This document shows, piece by piece, positions 43,301 through 49,356 of a stretch of 49,356 bases of DNA (positions are counted from its first letter, which is position 1; each line of letters starts with the position of its first letter). Source of the stretch: Catenulispora rubra (lineage in GTDB: Bacteria; Actinomycetota; Actinomycetes; Streptomycetales; Catenulisporaceae). The position numbers were made by a program, and so were the translations under genes. Below the pieces are notes generated by a model, which was not told where the DNA came from, ran no database searches, and saw nothing but the letters and a program-made list of their open reading frames with translations. The stretch lies in contig NZ_JAACYW010000058.1 of NCBI RefSeq assembly GCF_015356825.1, positions 1-49,356 of the forward strand, read 5' to 3'.

Positions 43301-43798
43301 GCATCCGACCCGGCGGCGGCTCTCACCCCGGACCAGGCGTTGAAGAACGCGATCGATGACGGCCGTACCAAGGCCGGCGCCGACTACCGGCACCAGCATG
43401 CCGCGGCCGCCGAGGAGATGGGTTGGCAGGAATCCCTGGCCAAGGGCGAGATCGGCCTCATCGGCCCGTCGAAGGTGAACGGTCCCGGCCCCGACTGGGT
43501 CACCTATGATCCGACGACAGGTAAGATCAAGGTCTACGACTCGAACTGGTCGTCGAAGGGGGACTACAAGACGTTCCCGGACAACAAGATGGGCGGCCCA
43601 AAGGGCTGGATGGACAAGTGGGTCAAACCGGCAGTCGACAGCTACAGCGGGCCGTACGCGGCCGACATACAGCAGGCGTTGGTAAACAACGACGTTGAAG
43701 GCGTGGTTTACACCAGCGACATAACTGTTACCCTCACCACCGCAGATAGCGCGCCCCTTCCCCACGGCGCGGGACACTCGAGAGACATGGCGGAATGA
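37349..43798 (+). CDS. RHS/YD-repeat polymorphic toxin with nuclease-like C-terminus
   Basis: This 2149-residue protein starts at ATG 37349 after GGGAGGGGG. An N-terminal membrane or signal segment (VGVVGLVAVAMTATLGAQA) precedes a beta-rich region. YD-type repeats run from about residue 1020 to 1780 (YDALGRLTQLW, YDFAGRTSLITDPSGKNTW, YDLRGRKTSQTDPDAG). The RHS core follows (GLTDVGAREYDPTTGRFISV, then NDPISSSDPTGL, ending near 1868). The variable C-terminus of about 280 residues carries GPDWVTYDPTTGKIKVYD near 2047-2064 and a C-terminal helix, resembling restriction-endonuclease-fold toxins. The usual D-x-K is DSN here (2064-2066), so activity is uncertain. RHS shells encapsulate such toxins until delivery to a neighbour. 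The next gene overlaps by four bases and is the likely immunity gene. Confidence 0.92.
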   Translation: MVRWLGRRVSPETNTARAKVGVVGLVAVAMTATLGAQAPQAAAAKAVGKRPAVQVEKPVAGTSYVPKAAVHLGALPTAAKATAASNPASNLVSGSATVALPAGGGTVQAGSLPVRVGAAAGSAATGSQVTVAVADGQTAQAAGVNGLMISLTPASGAGGAVSLDVDTAAIAGRFGGDYASRLHLVKLPSCALTTPQIAACRVQTPMTGTSARVAAHTLTSTVALAAATQSPVSSRAAGTTAMTGSATAAPATMVLAATGSASGPTSNFTATTLSPSSQWSSGSESGDFTWSYAIDTPTPFAGAAPSVALSYDSGAVDGHTDSTNNQTSPIGEGFDLATGGFIERSYQTCSQFTDLPTAEQTGDDCWAGQILNMSLGGKSTALVWDPVTGDVHPADDNGERVQLLKNASNGAYNGEYWKITTTDGTQYFFGRNHGPGYTNQANTNSVWTVPVYGAHSGDPCYNATFTAASCNQAWRWNLDYVEDVHGNATMYYYTPETNYYLPDNGKNGTTTAAYTRGGVLDHIEYGLRDDNGTVYANPAVDKVTFTASERCIPNENNDGFNCDPSQFNATNAAHWHDVPFDQSCSSGATCSNYSPSFWSRKRVTAITTQVYNAGAYQNVDTYSLAQSYPDTGDGTPFALALASVQRCGTDGATCTPAVKFLGGMMPNRVPVAGQDSTYYPAINKWRLVEIDTETGEQIQAAYNTPACSPTNLPASDSTNSLDCFPEYWTPLGQPTPIKSYFYHYTVKQVTETDPTGGSPNKTTNYTYLGGAAWHFDDSELSKASQRTYSQFRGYAHVQTRAGANPVTLADTLYFRGMDGDILPSGKRSVTVSDTENDDTVADANALAGQVFESDVYTGDGGSIDHATVTDYTTTGPTATRPRTGLNSLQALMVLPTRARTRQMLASGAWRRTVANTAYNNLGMATQGDDESDGTRPTCTRTTYLSNTTTWLTVPSRVTVTGEVCPTGTQAGKLVSDTETSYDNQAYGTVPTVGNPTSVISASSSSDGTATGTLTWAPATTATFDSYGRPLVSTDPMGRQSAVAYTPSTLGPVTQTVKTTLASTDPLSRATTTVTDPLRGLTTASVDVAGLRTDATYDALGRLTQLWQPGRSKSGGQTPNSQFTYAVSTTGPSVVTAQRLLDDNSYSSTVTLYDALLRARQTQTDAEGGGRVITDSVYDSHGWMVKANSNYFATGVPTGTIYSVGDSAVPAQSITTFDGLGRVTKVAQYHYANYTWETDTVYGGDRTTSIPPAGGTSSTTVTDARGATTAAYQYTATPAVAGNTVTGPVNGSGTVYGYDFAGRTSLITDPSGKNTWTYGYDLRGRKTSQTDPDAGASTYTYDDDSEMLTSADARGTAGTVAYKYDNLGRKTGEYSGSATGPAIARWTYDSVMKGKPTASAGYANGLAYVSTITGYTSAGLPTGTKVTIPSGEGALYGNYTTSYGYTPNTNQVQSVTEPAAGPFAAETVTTAYTRLGHPVSTEGNNYYVSNTAYSPYGEPLQYTQGPSSNPVWQTLTYDDQTRQLTEDRIDQQAAPPQVDKVDYTYTAAGQVTQIADTRGSATDTQCFGYDGLGQLTQAWTATDNCAANPASAGNGTVGSGIAPYWTSWTFDTVGDRLTQVQHALPGATGGDTTTAYAYPAAGSAQPHTLTSTTVNNAPSPTTSYQYDPAGNTTTRATPANGSQTLNWDAVGHLTSVAGTGTTSYVYDANGAQLMRKDPGKNTLYLGDTELYLNTSTGAVTGTRYYKQGGATVAALDSTTGHVTYQMPDRQGTADVSLDSTTGNATFRNYTPYGDIRGAAPASWPGQKGYLGVGTADAATGLTDVGAREYDPTTGRFISVDPVFESGSAAQMGGYTYSGNDPISSSDPTGLFCWGFCSFGHTVGGWLRTGYVSADETAGNIAFGTAEFCFKDGSQTQNWLKKEHAAYNASDDAALSTGQQRVAHDMSNAEGIALFVDGGWNSFKLGGSLFRAGAEGFNTAPAAAAAASDPAAALTPDQALKNAIDDGRTKAGADYRHQHAAAAEEMGWQESLAKGEIGLIGPSKVNGPGPDWVTYDPTTGKIKVYDSNWSSKGDYKTFPDNKMGGPKGWMDKWVKPAVDSYSGPYAADIQQALVNNDVEGVVYTSDITVTLTTADSAPLPHGAGHSRDMAE

Positions 43799-44307
43799 TG
43801 GGCAACGACATCCAGAAGCTGATCACGTTGCCGGCTTGGACGCCGCGCGCCGAGTTCTCACCTTCCCGGCTTCTCTCGGATGGCCGTCTCGTATCGATCT
43901 TCAGCTGCGACAACGGGCTGTATCTCATGACGAACCGGAACTTCGGCGACAATGACCCGGTGTGGGCCGTCGGCTGGGCTGAGAGTGACCACTGGGCGCT
44001 CCGCGTCTGGGGCAGCCCGACATATGCCGGCGACCTGAAAAGCCCACCGGCACAGTGGGCGCTGCCATCTTTGGTCGAAGTCGGGCGCCCCGGCGATCTG
44101 TCGTACGCCAGCGTGGTGGCGTACGAGAAAGGCCATCCAGAGGGCAAGGGAGCGGCTGGTCTGGTCACCGCAAAATTCCGGTTCACGGATGGTGAGATCC
44201 TGCATAGCGACGTCAACGGGTACGCCGGGGTGACGTACTGCTACGAGGCCGCAAAACCGAAGGCCGCTGATCTGCCGACTGCTATCGAGTTCCGGCTGCC
44301 CGGGTAG
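43795..44307 (+). CDS. Probable immunity protein for the RHS toxin
   Basis: This 170-residue protein starts at ATG 43795, overlapping the toxin stop (a second ATG at 43798 is possible). No family is recognised. It looks alpha/beta, with ISFSCDNGLYLMTN-like strands, DPVWAVGWAESDHWALRVWG and a C-terminal strand region LVTAKFRFTDGEILHSDV. It has no signal peptide or membrane segment, so it is cytoplasmic, where it would neutralise a nuclease toxin. The assignment rests on position and overlap only, the standard order for RHS toxin and immunity genes. Confidence 0.6.
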   Translation: MMGNDIQKLITLPAWTPRAEFSPSRLLSDGRLVSIFSCDNGLYLMTNRNFGDNDPVWAVGWAESDHWALRVWGSPTYAGDLKSPPAQWALPSLVEVGRPGDLSYASVVAYEKGHPEGKGAAGLVTAKFRFTDGEILHSDVNGYAGVTYCYEAAKPKAADLPTAIEFRLPG

Positions 44308-44343
44308 CCGGCGCCGACCTACGGGTCAGATGGGAGTCAGATC

Positions 44344-44742
44344 GTGGGTTTGTCGTTGGTGCCAGCCGATGATCCCGAAGGCGAGCTCAGGGCGGAAGGT
44401 TCCTACACCGCCTTCAACGACTTCCGGTTCCAGGTCGCGGCTGCCGACGGGATCGACCTGGCCGCGATGGACGGCTACGGCGGCGCCAGAGCCTGGGTGA
44501 CGAGCAGCAGCCCTCTGGTGCCGCTGCTCGATCATGCCGATAGCGGTGGCGAACTTACCGCGGATGAGTGCGCGCGGATCATTCCTCGCCTTAGCGAAAT
44601 CCTTGAGCTGTGGTGGGATACCGATCCGGAGCCGGCGGATCCGGCGTCGCCAAGGCCGCAGATGCACGTTCCTTATGGTCGCAGGCTCGTTGAGGTGATG
44701 CGGGCTTGTGTTGGACGGCAGGTTTCGTTGCTGTTCGCGTGA
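44344..44742 (+). CDS. Conserved hypothetical protein next to the toxin module
   Basis: This 132-residue protein starts at GTG 44344. It has the pattern of a widespread actinobacterial family of unknown function: SYTAFNDFRFQVAAADGIDL, then PLVPLLDHADSGGELTADEC, ARIIPRLSEILELWW and a closing helix YGRRLVEVMRACVG. It begins 36 bases after the probable immunity gene on the same strand and is likely co-transcribed. It may be an orphan or second immunity protein; no motif proves this. Confidence 0.65.
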   Translation: MGLSLVPADDPEGELRAEGSYTAFNDFRFQVAAADGIDLAAMDGYGGARAWVTSSSPLVPLLDHADSGGELTADECARIIPRLSEILELWWDTDPEPADPASPRPQMHVPYGRRLVEVMRACVGRQVSLLFA

Positions 44743-44756
44743 TACGTGGGGGCCGA

Positions 44757-44789
44757 CGCGCCCGAACCGCTGAAGCAACGACGGGCGCG
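44757..44789. terminator. Inverted repeat between convergent genes
   Basis: CGCGCCCG at 44757-44764 pairs perfectly with CGGGCGCG at 44782-44789 around a 17-base loop. It lies in the short gap between the rightward gene ending at 44742 and the kinase gene ending at 44806, so it may stop transcription from both sides. Confidence 0.4.
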
Positions 44790-44805
44790 ACGCTGACGCC
44801 GGAGG

Positions 44806-46455
44806 TCAGCCTTTCGCGCCGATGGCACACAGGCTCAAGGTGAGGCCGTCGGTCCACAGTATCCAGGTCTCTCCGTCGGGTTTGACGTCAGCTCCCTGGC
44901 ATCCTGTGGAGCCGCCTCCGTGGATGTCGGCCAGCCAGACTGCGCCGACTCGGTTGGCGATCACGGATCCGTTGACCAATTGGCCGCATTGGTCGCTGGG
45001 CTGGGTCGGCGGACCCGGGGGCCAGTCGGAGAGGCACGTTCCGATTGGATACATCCCGAGGACCAGGCGTGCTGGCGTCGGCAGGCAGGAGTTGATGTCG
45101 GCGACGGTGACGTCTTGGAGGCCCGGCTTCACGGCGATGCCGCTGCCGGCCTCAAGGCATTGGATGCTCGGGCTCGGTTCGGGCGATGCCGGTGTCGACT
45201 CCGTGGGTTGATCCGGTGGTGCGGATTGGGGATCGCGGGAGGTGGTGCCCGGCGACCAGGTGGTGGCTGGTTCTGTGGGCCGTGTCCATGGAGTGGTAGG
45301 CGCCGTCGGTGTGGCTGCCGGCGGCGGCGTGCCGTGCAGCGGCGAGGCCGCGGTACTTGTCGTGCCTGATCTGAGCAGGAACAGGCTGGTGGCCAGGACG
45401 GCGGTGATGGCCACTGCCACAGCGGCGGAGGCGCGCCCCAGGCTGACTGGACGTGGCTGATATGCGCCGTCAGTAGCAAGCGCGTGGCGGGGTGCCGGCT
45501 TGGCAGGCCGTGGCTCGGTGAATCGGGGTCGGTGGACGGGCAGCAGCGCGCCGGCCGGGCCGAGGATGGGGGGTACGTCGCTGTCGCAGGGGATCGTGCC
45601 GTTGTAGGCGATGATGCGCGTCAGCTGGTCGTAGGCCTCGGCAGTCGGCATCCTGTCGGCTGGGTCTTTTTCCATGAGGCCGGACAGCAGCTGTTCGAAC
45701 ACGGGGCCGCGGTGGAGTTCGTCGGCGGGCTCGAACAGCACTGCGGCCGAGCTCGCCATGAAGCTGTCACGGCGGAACGGCGAGCGGCCCTCGACCGCGA
45801 AGTACAAGGTCACGCCAAGAGAGAACAGGTCGGAGGCAGCGGTTGCCGGACGCCCCTTCATCCGCTCGGGCGCCATGAATTCCGGGGTGCCGACTGCGAT
45901 CCCGTTCGGTGTCAGGGTTCCCACCGCGAGGTCGTAGTGGCCTCCGCCGGCGGCGATGCCGAAGTCGGTGAGCAACACCCGGCCGTCGTCGGCCAGCAGG
46001 ATGTTGGAGGGTTTGACGTCCCGGTGGACGATCTCCTTCACATGGCAGGCGGTCAGCGCCATCAGCACCTTCTTGCCGATGTGCGCGACCTGGACCGGCG
46101 GGAGCGGCCCGTACTGGGCCACCGCCTGGGCCAGGGTCTTGCCGATGACGAGTTCCATGACGATCCAGGGGCGGCCGTCCTCCTCGAAGACGTCCAGGAT
46201 CTCGACGATGTTCGAGCTCTTGGCCACTGACAGCCCGTGCAGCGCCTCCAGCCACGCCCTGCTCAGATACGACTTCCGGTCGGTGTGCCCAGCCATCGTG
46301 TCGAGGCGCACCTCTTTGAGGGCGACGTCGATGCCCGACCGCTCGTCGTGGGCGAGCCACACCCGTCCCATGCCGCCGGTGCCGAGCAGGCGGCGTAAGA
46401 GGTACCGCCCGCCGACCACGGGGCGGCTTTGATGGGATTGGGTCGATTCAGACAT
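44806..46455 (-). CDS. Membrane Ser/Thr protein kinase (PknB-like)
   Basis: This 549-residue protein starts at ATG 46455 after GGGGAAAAG. The kinase domain spans about 15-285: glycine loop GTGGMG at 25-30, Lys47 in VALKE, HRDVKPSN at 144-151, DFG at 164-166 and the APE motif in PEFMAPERMKG. A membrane helix is at about 342-361 (AAVAVAITAVLATSLFLL). Outside the membrane lie a Thr/Pro-rich linker and a Cys-containing domain of about 120 residues (IQCLEAGSGIAV, then TCLSDWPPGPPTQPSDQCGQ). There are no PASTA repeats. It phosphorylates cytoplasmic proteins, probably in response to a signal at the outer domain. It is convergent with the toxin module. Confidence 0.93.
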   Translation of the reverse strand: MSESTQSHQSRPVVGGRYLLRRLLGTGGMGRVWLAHDERSGIDVALKEVRLDTMAGHTDRKSYLSRAWLEALHGLSVAKSSNIVEILDVFEEDGRPWIVMELVIGKTLAQAVAQYGPLPPVQVAHIGKKVLMALTACHVKEIVHRDVKPSNILLADDGRVLLTDFGIAAGGGHYDLAVGTLTPNGIAVGTPEFMAPERMKGRPATAASDLFSLGVTLYFAVEGRSPFRRDSFMASSAAVLFEPADELHRGPVFEQLLSGLMEKDPADRMPTAEAYDQLTRIIAYNGTIPCDSDVPPILGPAGALLPVHRPRFTEPRPAKPAPRHALATDGAYQPRPVSLGRASAAVAVAITAVLATSLFLLRSGTTSTAASPLHGTPPPAATPTAPTTPWTRPTEPATTWSPGTTSRDPQSAPPDQPTESTPASPEPSPSIQCLEAGSGIAVKPGLQDVTVADINSCLPTPARLVLGMYPIGTCLSDWPPGPPTQPSDQCGQLVNGSVIANRVGAVWLADIHGGGSTGCQGADVKPDGETWILWTDGLTLSLCAIGAKG

Positions 46456-46647
46456 CTTTTCCCCTAGTGCTGTCGACGCTCGCGGGGTGCGGGCCACCGC
46501 GACGCTGACCCCGCAGCCGATCGACGGCAGCGCGGTCCAGGGCGCGGTGAGGCGCTTCGTCCGGACCACGGATCGGGGGCAGCGAGCATCCGCTCGAAAG
46601 GTACTGGTCAGTAGGAAACGATCTACGCGGCGGCTACTCCGGTCCGA

Positions 46648-46857
46648 TTACCGCTCGGCGCGATAAGCCTTGAACAGGGCTTTGAGATAGCCTGCATGTC
46701 GCCGCGGCCCGCGCACAATTGTTCGCAGTTGCGTCGTCGGGCGTGCGTCGCTGCCAATGATTCCGAATATCGGCGCGCATTCCTGGTCCCCCTCGTAGAG
46801 CCGGAAAGCGGACGCAGTACGGGTGGCAGCCTGTCGTACTGCGGGATCGGGGTACAT
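46648..46857 (-). CDS. Small hypothetical protein, possibly a fragment
   Basis: The frame from ATG 46857 encodes 69 residues: MYPDPAVRQAATRTASAFRL, then APIFGIIGSDARPTTQLRTI, ending KALFKAYRAER. The same frame is open further upstream with helical-looking sequence (GWIASHRLFAAITK) but without a start codon, which suggests a 5'-truncated gene. No family is recognised. The neighbouring kinase gene starts about 190 bases away on the same strand. Confidence 0.35.
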   Translation of the reverse strand: MYPDPAVRQAATRTASAFRLYEGDQECAPIFGIIGSDARPTTQLRTIVRGPRRHAGYLKALFKAYRAER

Positions 46858-47019
46858 CTTCGTGATGGCGGCGAATAGCCGATGCGATGCTATCCAGCCA
46901 CTTCGTGAGGCTCTTCCCCTCGCATCCCCCCATCGGCCGCCGGCATCAAGGCGACACCGGCGAGTGAATCATAATCCTGATCCACCCTGCCTTGCACGCA
47001 AATCAGTACCCTGCAGGAT

Positions 47020-47038
47020 CTCCCCGCCGATCGGGGAG
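47020..47038 (-). terminator. Short GC hairpin after the membrane-protein gene
   Basis: CTCCCCG and CGGGGAG form a seven-base-pair stem around CCGAT, about 40 bases past the stop (47078) of the leftward membrane-protein gene. A GGGGAGGTC sequence is repeated just beside it. Confidence 0.5.
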
Positions 47039-47077
47039 GTCGGGGAGGTCGGGGTCCGTGTCAATGTGCTGCGACAA

Positions 47078-49273
47078 TCAGGGTACGTAGAGGATCTTTA
47101 CTTTGAACTGCGGATGCTGGGCGCCGAAGCTTTGGAGTTTCGCCGCCAGCACCTTGTCCGAGACGACGATCCGGATCGGGACTTTGTTCGAAGTGATGAT
47201 GTGCTCGAGGATCTTCAGGCTGGCCTTGGCCTGGGGCGACCACTCGCCCTTGGCCGGCAGTCCGGTCAGGCCGTAGAGGTCGGTGGTGCGGTTGATCTGG
47301 CTGCTGACCGAGTGCAGATCGCGGTTGGCGATGCCGGCCAGGAGCGACATGTTGAGGTTCAGGATGCCGGACGGTGATGAGGCGACGATTGTCGGCTGGC
47401 CGTCGGTGTAGACGCCGAGGCGTTGTTGGGCGTGCAGTTGGTGGCCGTAGTCGGCGACGAAGGTGTGGCGGCCGGTCCACAACTGGGCCCAGGTGGAGTC
47501 GGTGCCGGGCTGGAACCGGGGCCAGTTGATGTAGGCCGGGGCGAAGGCCACGGCGCCGGCGGCGAGGGCGGCGGTGACGGCGGCGATCGCGTTCTCGGCC
47601 TGGCGGATCGGCCAGGGCTTGGCCTTCGGGCGCGCCTGGGGCCACAGGTTCGCCAGGCCGCCGAGGCCGACGAGGCACATCAGGACCAGGCCGTTGAGCG
47701 ACTTCTCGACGTAGTAGCGGGTCGAGCTGTGGCCGACGAGGTCGATCTCGAGGGCGATCTGGACGGCGCCGGTCGCCGCCAGCGCGCCGAGCGCGGCCTT
47801 GGCGTGGGGGAGCCGGCGGGTCGCCGGGTTCGCCAGCGCGATGGCCGCGGCCACGCCGACGGTCAGGACCACGTGCCAGGGCAGGGCGATGATGAAGCCG
47901 TCGGTGTGGAACCGCGTGCCGATGTTGAGCCCGGAGACGGCGAAGAGCGGCGCGGCTACGAGCACTGCGACACCCAGCGTGCCGATTGCGAAGGCGAGTT
48001 TGCCCCCGATGCGGTTCTTGATGAACCTTCGGCGATAGACGACGAGCGCGGCCACCAGAACGAGGGTGATGTGCGGCAGCAGCAGCGGGTGGCCGAAGAC
48101 CACGGCGAGGAACGCGCTGCCCGCCAACAGCACCTGTTCCCAGACGTTCCGCGGCGGCCTCAGGATTACGGCCATGCCGGCGACCAGGAACACGCAGGCG
48201 AAGACGACACTGTCGAAGCCCTGCCACACGTAGCTGAGGAAGTACCCGGTGGACAGGAACGCCCCCACGCCCGCGGTGACGAACACCGAAGGCAGCCGCA
48301 GCCGATCCGCGACCATCGGGCCCACCATCCGGCGGGCCGCCCACGCGGTCGCCAGCACCAGCAACCCGAACGAGATCAGGGTGTACCAGTAGTAGCGCAC
48401 GAACTCGTCGAGCGGTGCGCCCGGCTTGGCGTCTCCGTGCGCGAAGCAGTCGACGATCGCGTACACCATCTGCATGCCGGACGGATAGGTCCGCGTACCG
48501 GGCAACGCCTGCGCGCTGATCCGATCGAAGTGAGCGAACGCATAGGAGTGCCCGGAACGTACTACATCGAACATCGCGAACTGCCGCAGGCGGTCGGCGA
48601 GCAGCGCCGAGTAGTCGAACTGCTTCCAGAAATCGCTGTGCAGGGTCGGCCACGCGGCGATCACCGTGGCCGCCGCCCCACTGAGTATCGCGATGGCATC
48701 CGCGGCGGCGAAGCGCTTCGGCAGCCGGAAGCGACGACGGGCCGCGAACGAGACGAGGACGAGCACGCTGAGCGCGAACCCGCCTACCGCAACAGGTTCC
48801 AACCCCCACGGCCAGTAGCTGATGACGAGGCCACCGACGATGGCCGTCCCCGCGAGCAGCACGACCGCGGCCATGATCCGGTCCAGGACCGTGGACCCGT
48901 AGCGGTTGAGAGCCGCGGTGCCCAGGACGATGACGAGAAGCGTCGCGAGGTCGAGGTGGACGGCGTGGGCCGCGTACGCGAAGAGCCAGACTGCGGCGAC
49001 GGCCGTGGTGGCTTGCACCGGCCGCGATGCGGCGATGTGGGCCGCGCCGACGGTTCGCGCGTGGCGATGGCGGCGCGGTGGGGGCGGAGCGTCGGCGTCG
49101 GCGGAGGTCTCGGCTTCCGAGCCCATCGCCGGGTCCTCGGCCGCAGCGATGTCGCCGACGGCCTCAGCATCTGTCGCGGTGGCGATCCCCGCAGACGCGG
49201 CCTCCGCATCGGTCGGGACCGCCGACAAGCCGGCCGCGGCGGGGTCCGCCGCGGCCGTGATCCGTTCGCGCAC
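47078..49273 (-). CDS. Polytopic membrane protein of unknown function
   Basis: The frame from GTG 49273 encodes 731 residues. The first 80 or so are Ala/Glu/Asp-rich and disordered (ATATDAEAVGDIAAAEDPAM), ending in a basic PPPPRRHRHART stretch. About ten to twelve membrane segments follow, for example ATLLVIVLGTAALNRYG and LISFGLLVLATAWAA, with an aromatic outer loop after the third pair (DFWKQFDYSALLADRLRQFA). The last 170 residues form a soluble domain (WTGRHTFVADYGHQLHAQQR ... IRIVVSDKVLAAKLQSFGAQ). The layout resembles GT-C-type glycosyltransferases or arabinofuranosyltransferase-like proteins, but no conserved motif confirms this. The GTG is four bases from the upstream stop, so it is in an operon with the gene at the window end. 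Confidence 0.8.
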   Translation of the reverse strand: MRERITAAADPAAAGLSAVPTDAEAASAGIATATDAEAVGDIAAAEDPAMGSEAETSADADAPPPPRRHRHARTVGAAHIAASRPVQATTAVAAVWLFAYAAHAVHLDLATLLVIVLGTAALNRYGSTVLDRIMAAVVLLAGTAIVGGLVISYWPWGLEPVAVGGFALSVLVLVSFAARRRFRLPKRFAAADAIAILSGAAATVIAAWPTLHSDFWKQFDYSALLADRLRQFAMFDVVRSGHSYAFAHFDRISAQALPGTRTYPSGMQMVYAIVDCFAHGDAKPGAPLDEFVRYYWYTLISFGLLVLATAWAARRMVGPMVADRLRLPSVFVTAGVGAFLSTGYFLSYVWQGFDSVVFACVFLVAGMAVILRPPRNVWEQVLLAGSAFLAVVFGHPLLLPHITLVLVAALVVYRRRFIKNRIGGKLAFAIGTLGVAVLVAAPLFAVSGLNIGTRFHTDGFIIALPWHVVLTVGVAAAIALANPATRRLPHAKAALGALAATGAVQIALEIDLVGHSSTRYYVEKSLNGLVLMCLVGLGGLANLWPQARPKAKPWPIRQAENAIAAVTAALAAGAVAFAPAYINWPRFQPGTDSTWAQLWTGRHTFVADYGHQLHAQQRLGVYTDGQPTIVASSPSGILNLNMSLLAGIANRDLHSVSSQINRTTDLYGLTGLPAKGEWSPQAKASLKILEHIITSNKVPIRIVVSDKVLAAKLQSFGAQHPQFKVKILYVP

Positions 49274-49276
49274 CTG

Positions 49277-49356
49277 TCAGGCGCCGCTGGGTGTGCCGGT
49301 GCCGGACGTGCCGGACGTGCCGGAGGCCGGGCTCGACGGGGTCGAGGTGCCGCTGG
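49277..49356 (-). CDS. C-terminal end of a Ser/Gly/Thr/Pro-rich protein (partial)
   Basis: The last 26 codons of a leftward gene are visible: SGTSTPSSPASGTSGTSGTG followed by TPSGA and TGA at 49277-49279. The short GTS repeats are typical of low-complexity linkers or tails in exported actinobacterial proteins. It ends three bases before the GTG of the membrane-protein gene, so the two are probably co-transcribed. Function cannot be told. Confidence 0.6.
   Translation of the reverse strand, partial: SGTSTPSSPASGTSGTSGTGTPSGA

Noticed and set aside
40361..43777. A 1138-codon open frame on the minus strand within the RHS gene
   Set aside because: It is a Val/Gly-rich mirror of the YD repeats without ribosome binding site or domains.

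Overview
The window is high-GC DNA with GTG starts, ATGA-type gene overlaps and little T-tract termination, typical of an Actinomycetota chromosome. Gene families such as a LAL-type LuxR regulator, a Thr/Pro-linked membrane Ser/Thr kinase, secreted RHS and LamG giants and a permease/ATPase fusion fit a filamentous actinomycete, perhaps a Catenulispora or Streptomyces relative. The genus is a guess from gene style only.

Layout. (1) 1-1920: the 3' end of a hotdog thioesterase, a tRNA-Arg(CCG), and two decayed genes: a small frameshifted gene and an MmyB-type regulator broken by two frameshifts and a stop. (2) 2007-3073: an NTF2-like enzyme followed by a TetR regulator. (3) 3199-21480: a glycoside-utilisation locus made of two operons that face away from each other. 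The leftward operon encodes an HSL-type esterase, a TIM-barrel sugar isomerase/epimerase-like protein, a GH2 beta-mannosidase-like enzyme, a pyranose-oxidase-like GMC flavoprotein and a cupin, nearly all overlapping by a few bases. The rightward operon encodes a second GH2 paralogue, a family 5 solute-binding lipoprotein, two permease genes (the second fused to an ATPase), a second ATPase, a beta-lactamase-fold esterase, a TetR and a truncated acyl-CoA dehydrogenase. Two TetR paralogues with almost identical DNA-binding halves bracket the rightward operon, and two similar operator-like sequences lie in front of the two operons.

(4) 21635-25460: a large LuxR/LAL ATPase regulator diverging from an exported epoxide-hydrolase-like alpha/beta hydrolase. 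(5) 25848-31824: a small hypothetical gene, a secreted Ig-like/anchor-P protein, a frameshifted cell-wall-binding-repeat gene, a compact second-type Rho factor and a truncated TPR gene. (6) 31987-44742: two giant divergent secreted genes, a DNRLRE/SGNH-like/LamG protein and an RHS polymorphic toxin with a nuclease-like C-terminus, followed by a probable immunity gene and another small gene. (7) 44806-49356: a membrane Ser/Thr kinase, a small unclear gene, a polytopic membrane protein and the 3' end of a Ser/Gly/Thr-rich protein.

How it may work together (inference): acylated or decorated oligosaccharides or plant glycosides enter through the family 5 ABC transporter, esterases remove acyl groups, GH2 enzymes release sugars, and the GMC oxidase with the TIM-barrel protein may oxidise the sugar ring (for example at C3) and cleave or isomerise the keto product. 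Paralogous TetR repressors with shared DNA specificity but different ligand domains would control both operons. The RHS/LamG pair looks like a surface-display or contact-toxin module whose SGNH domain has lost catalytic residues. Coordinates of frameshifted genes assume the sequence is correct; read errors could mimic decay.
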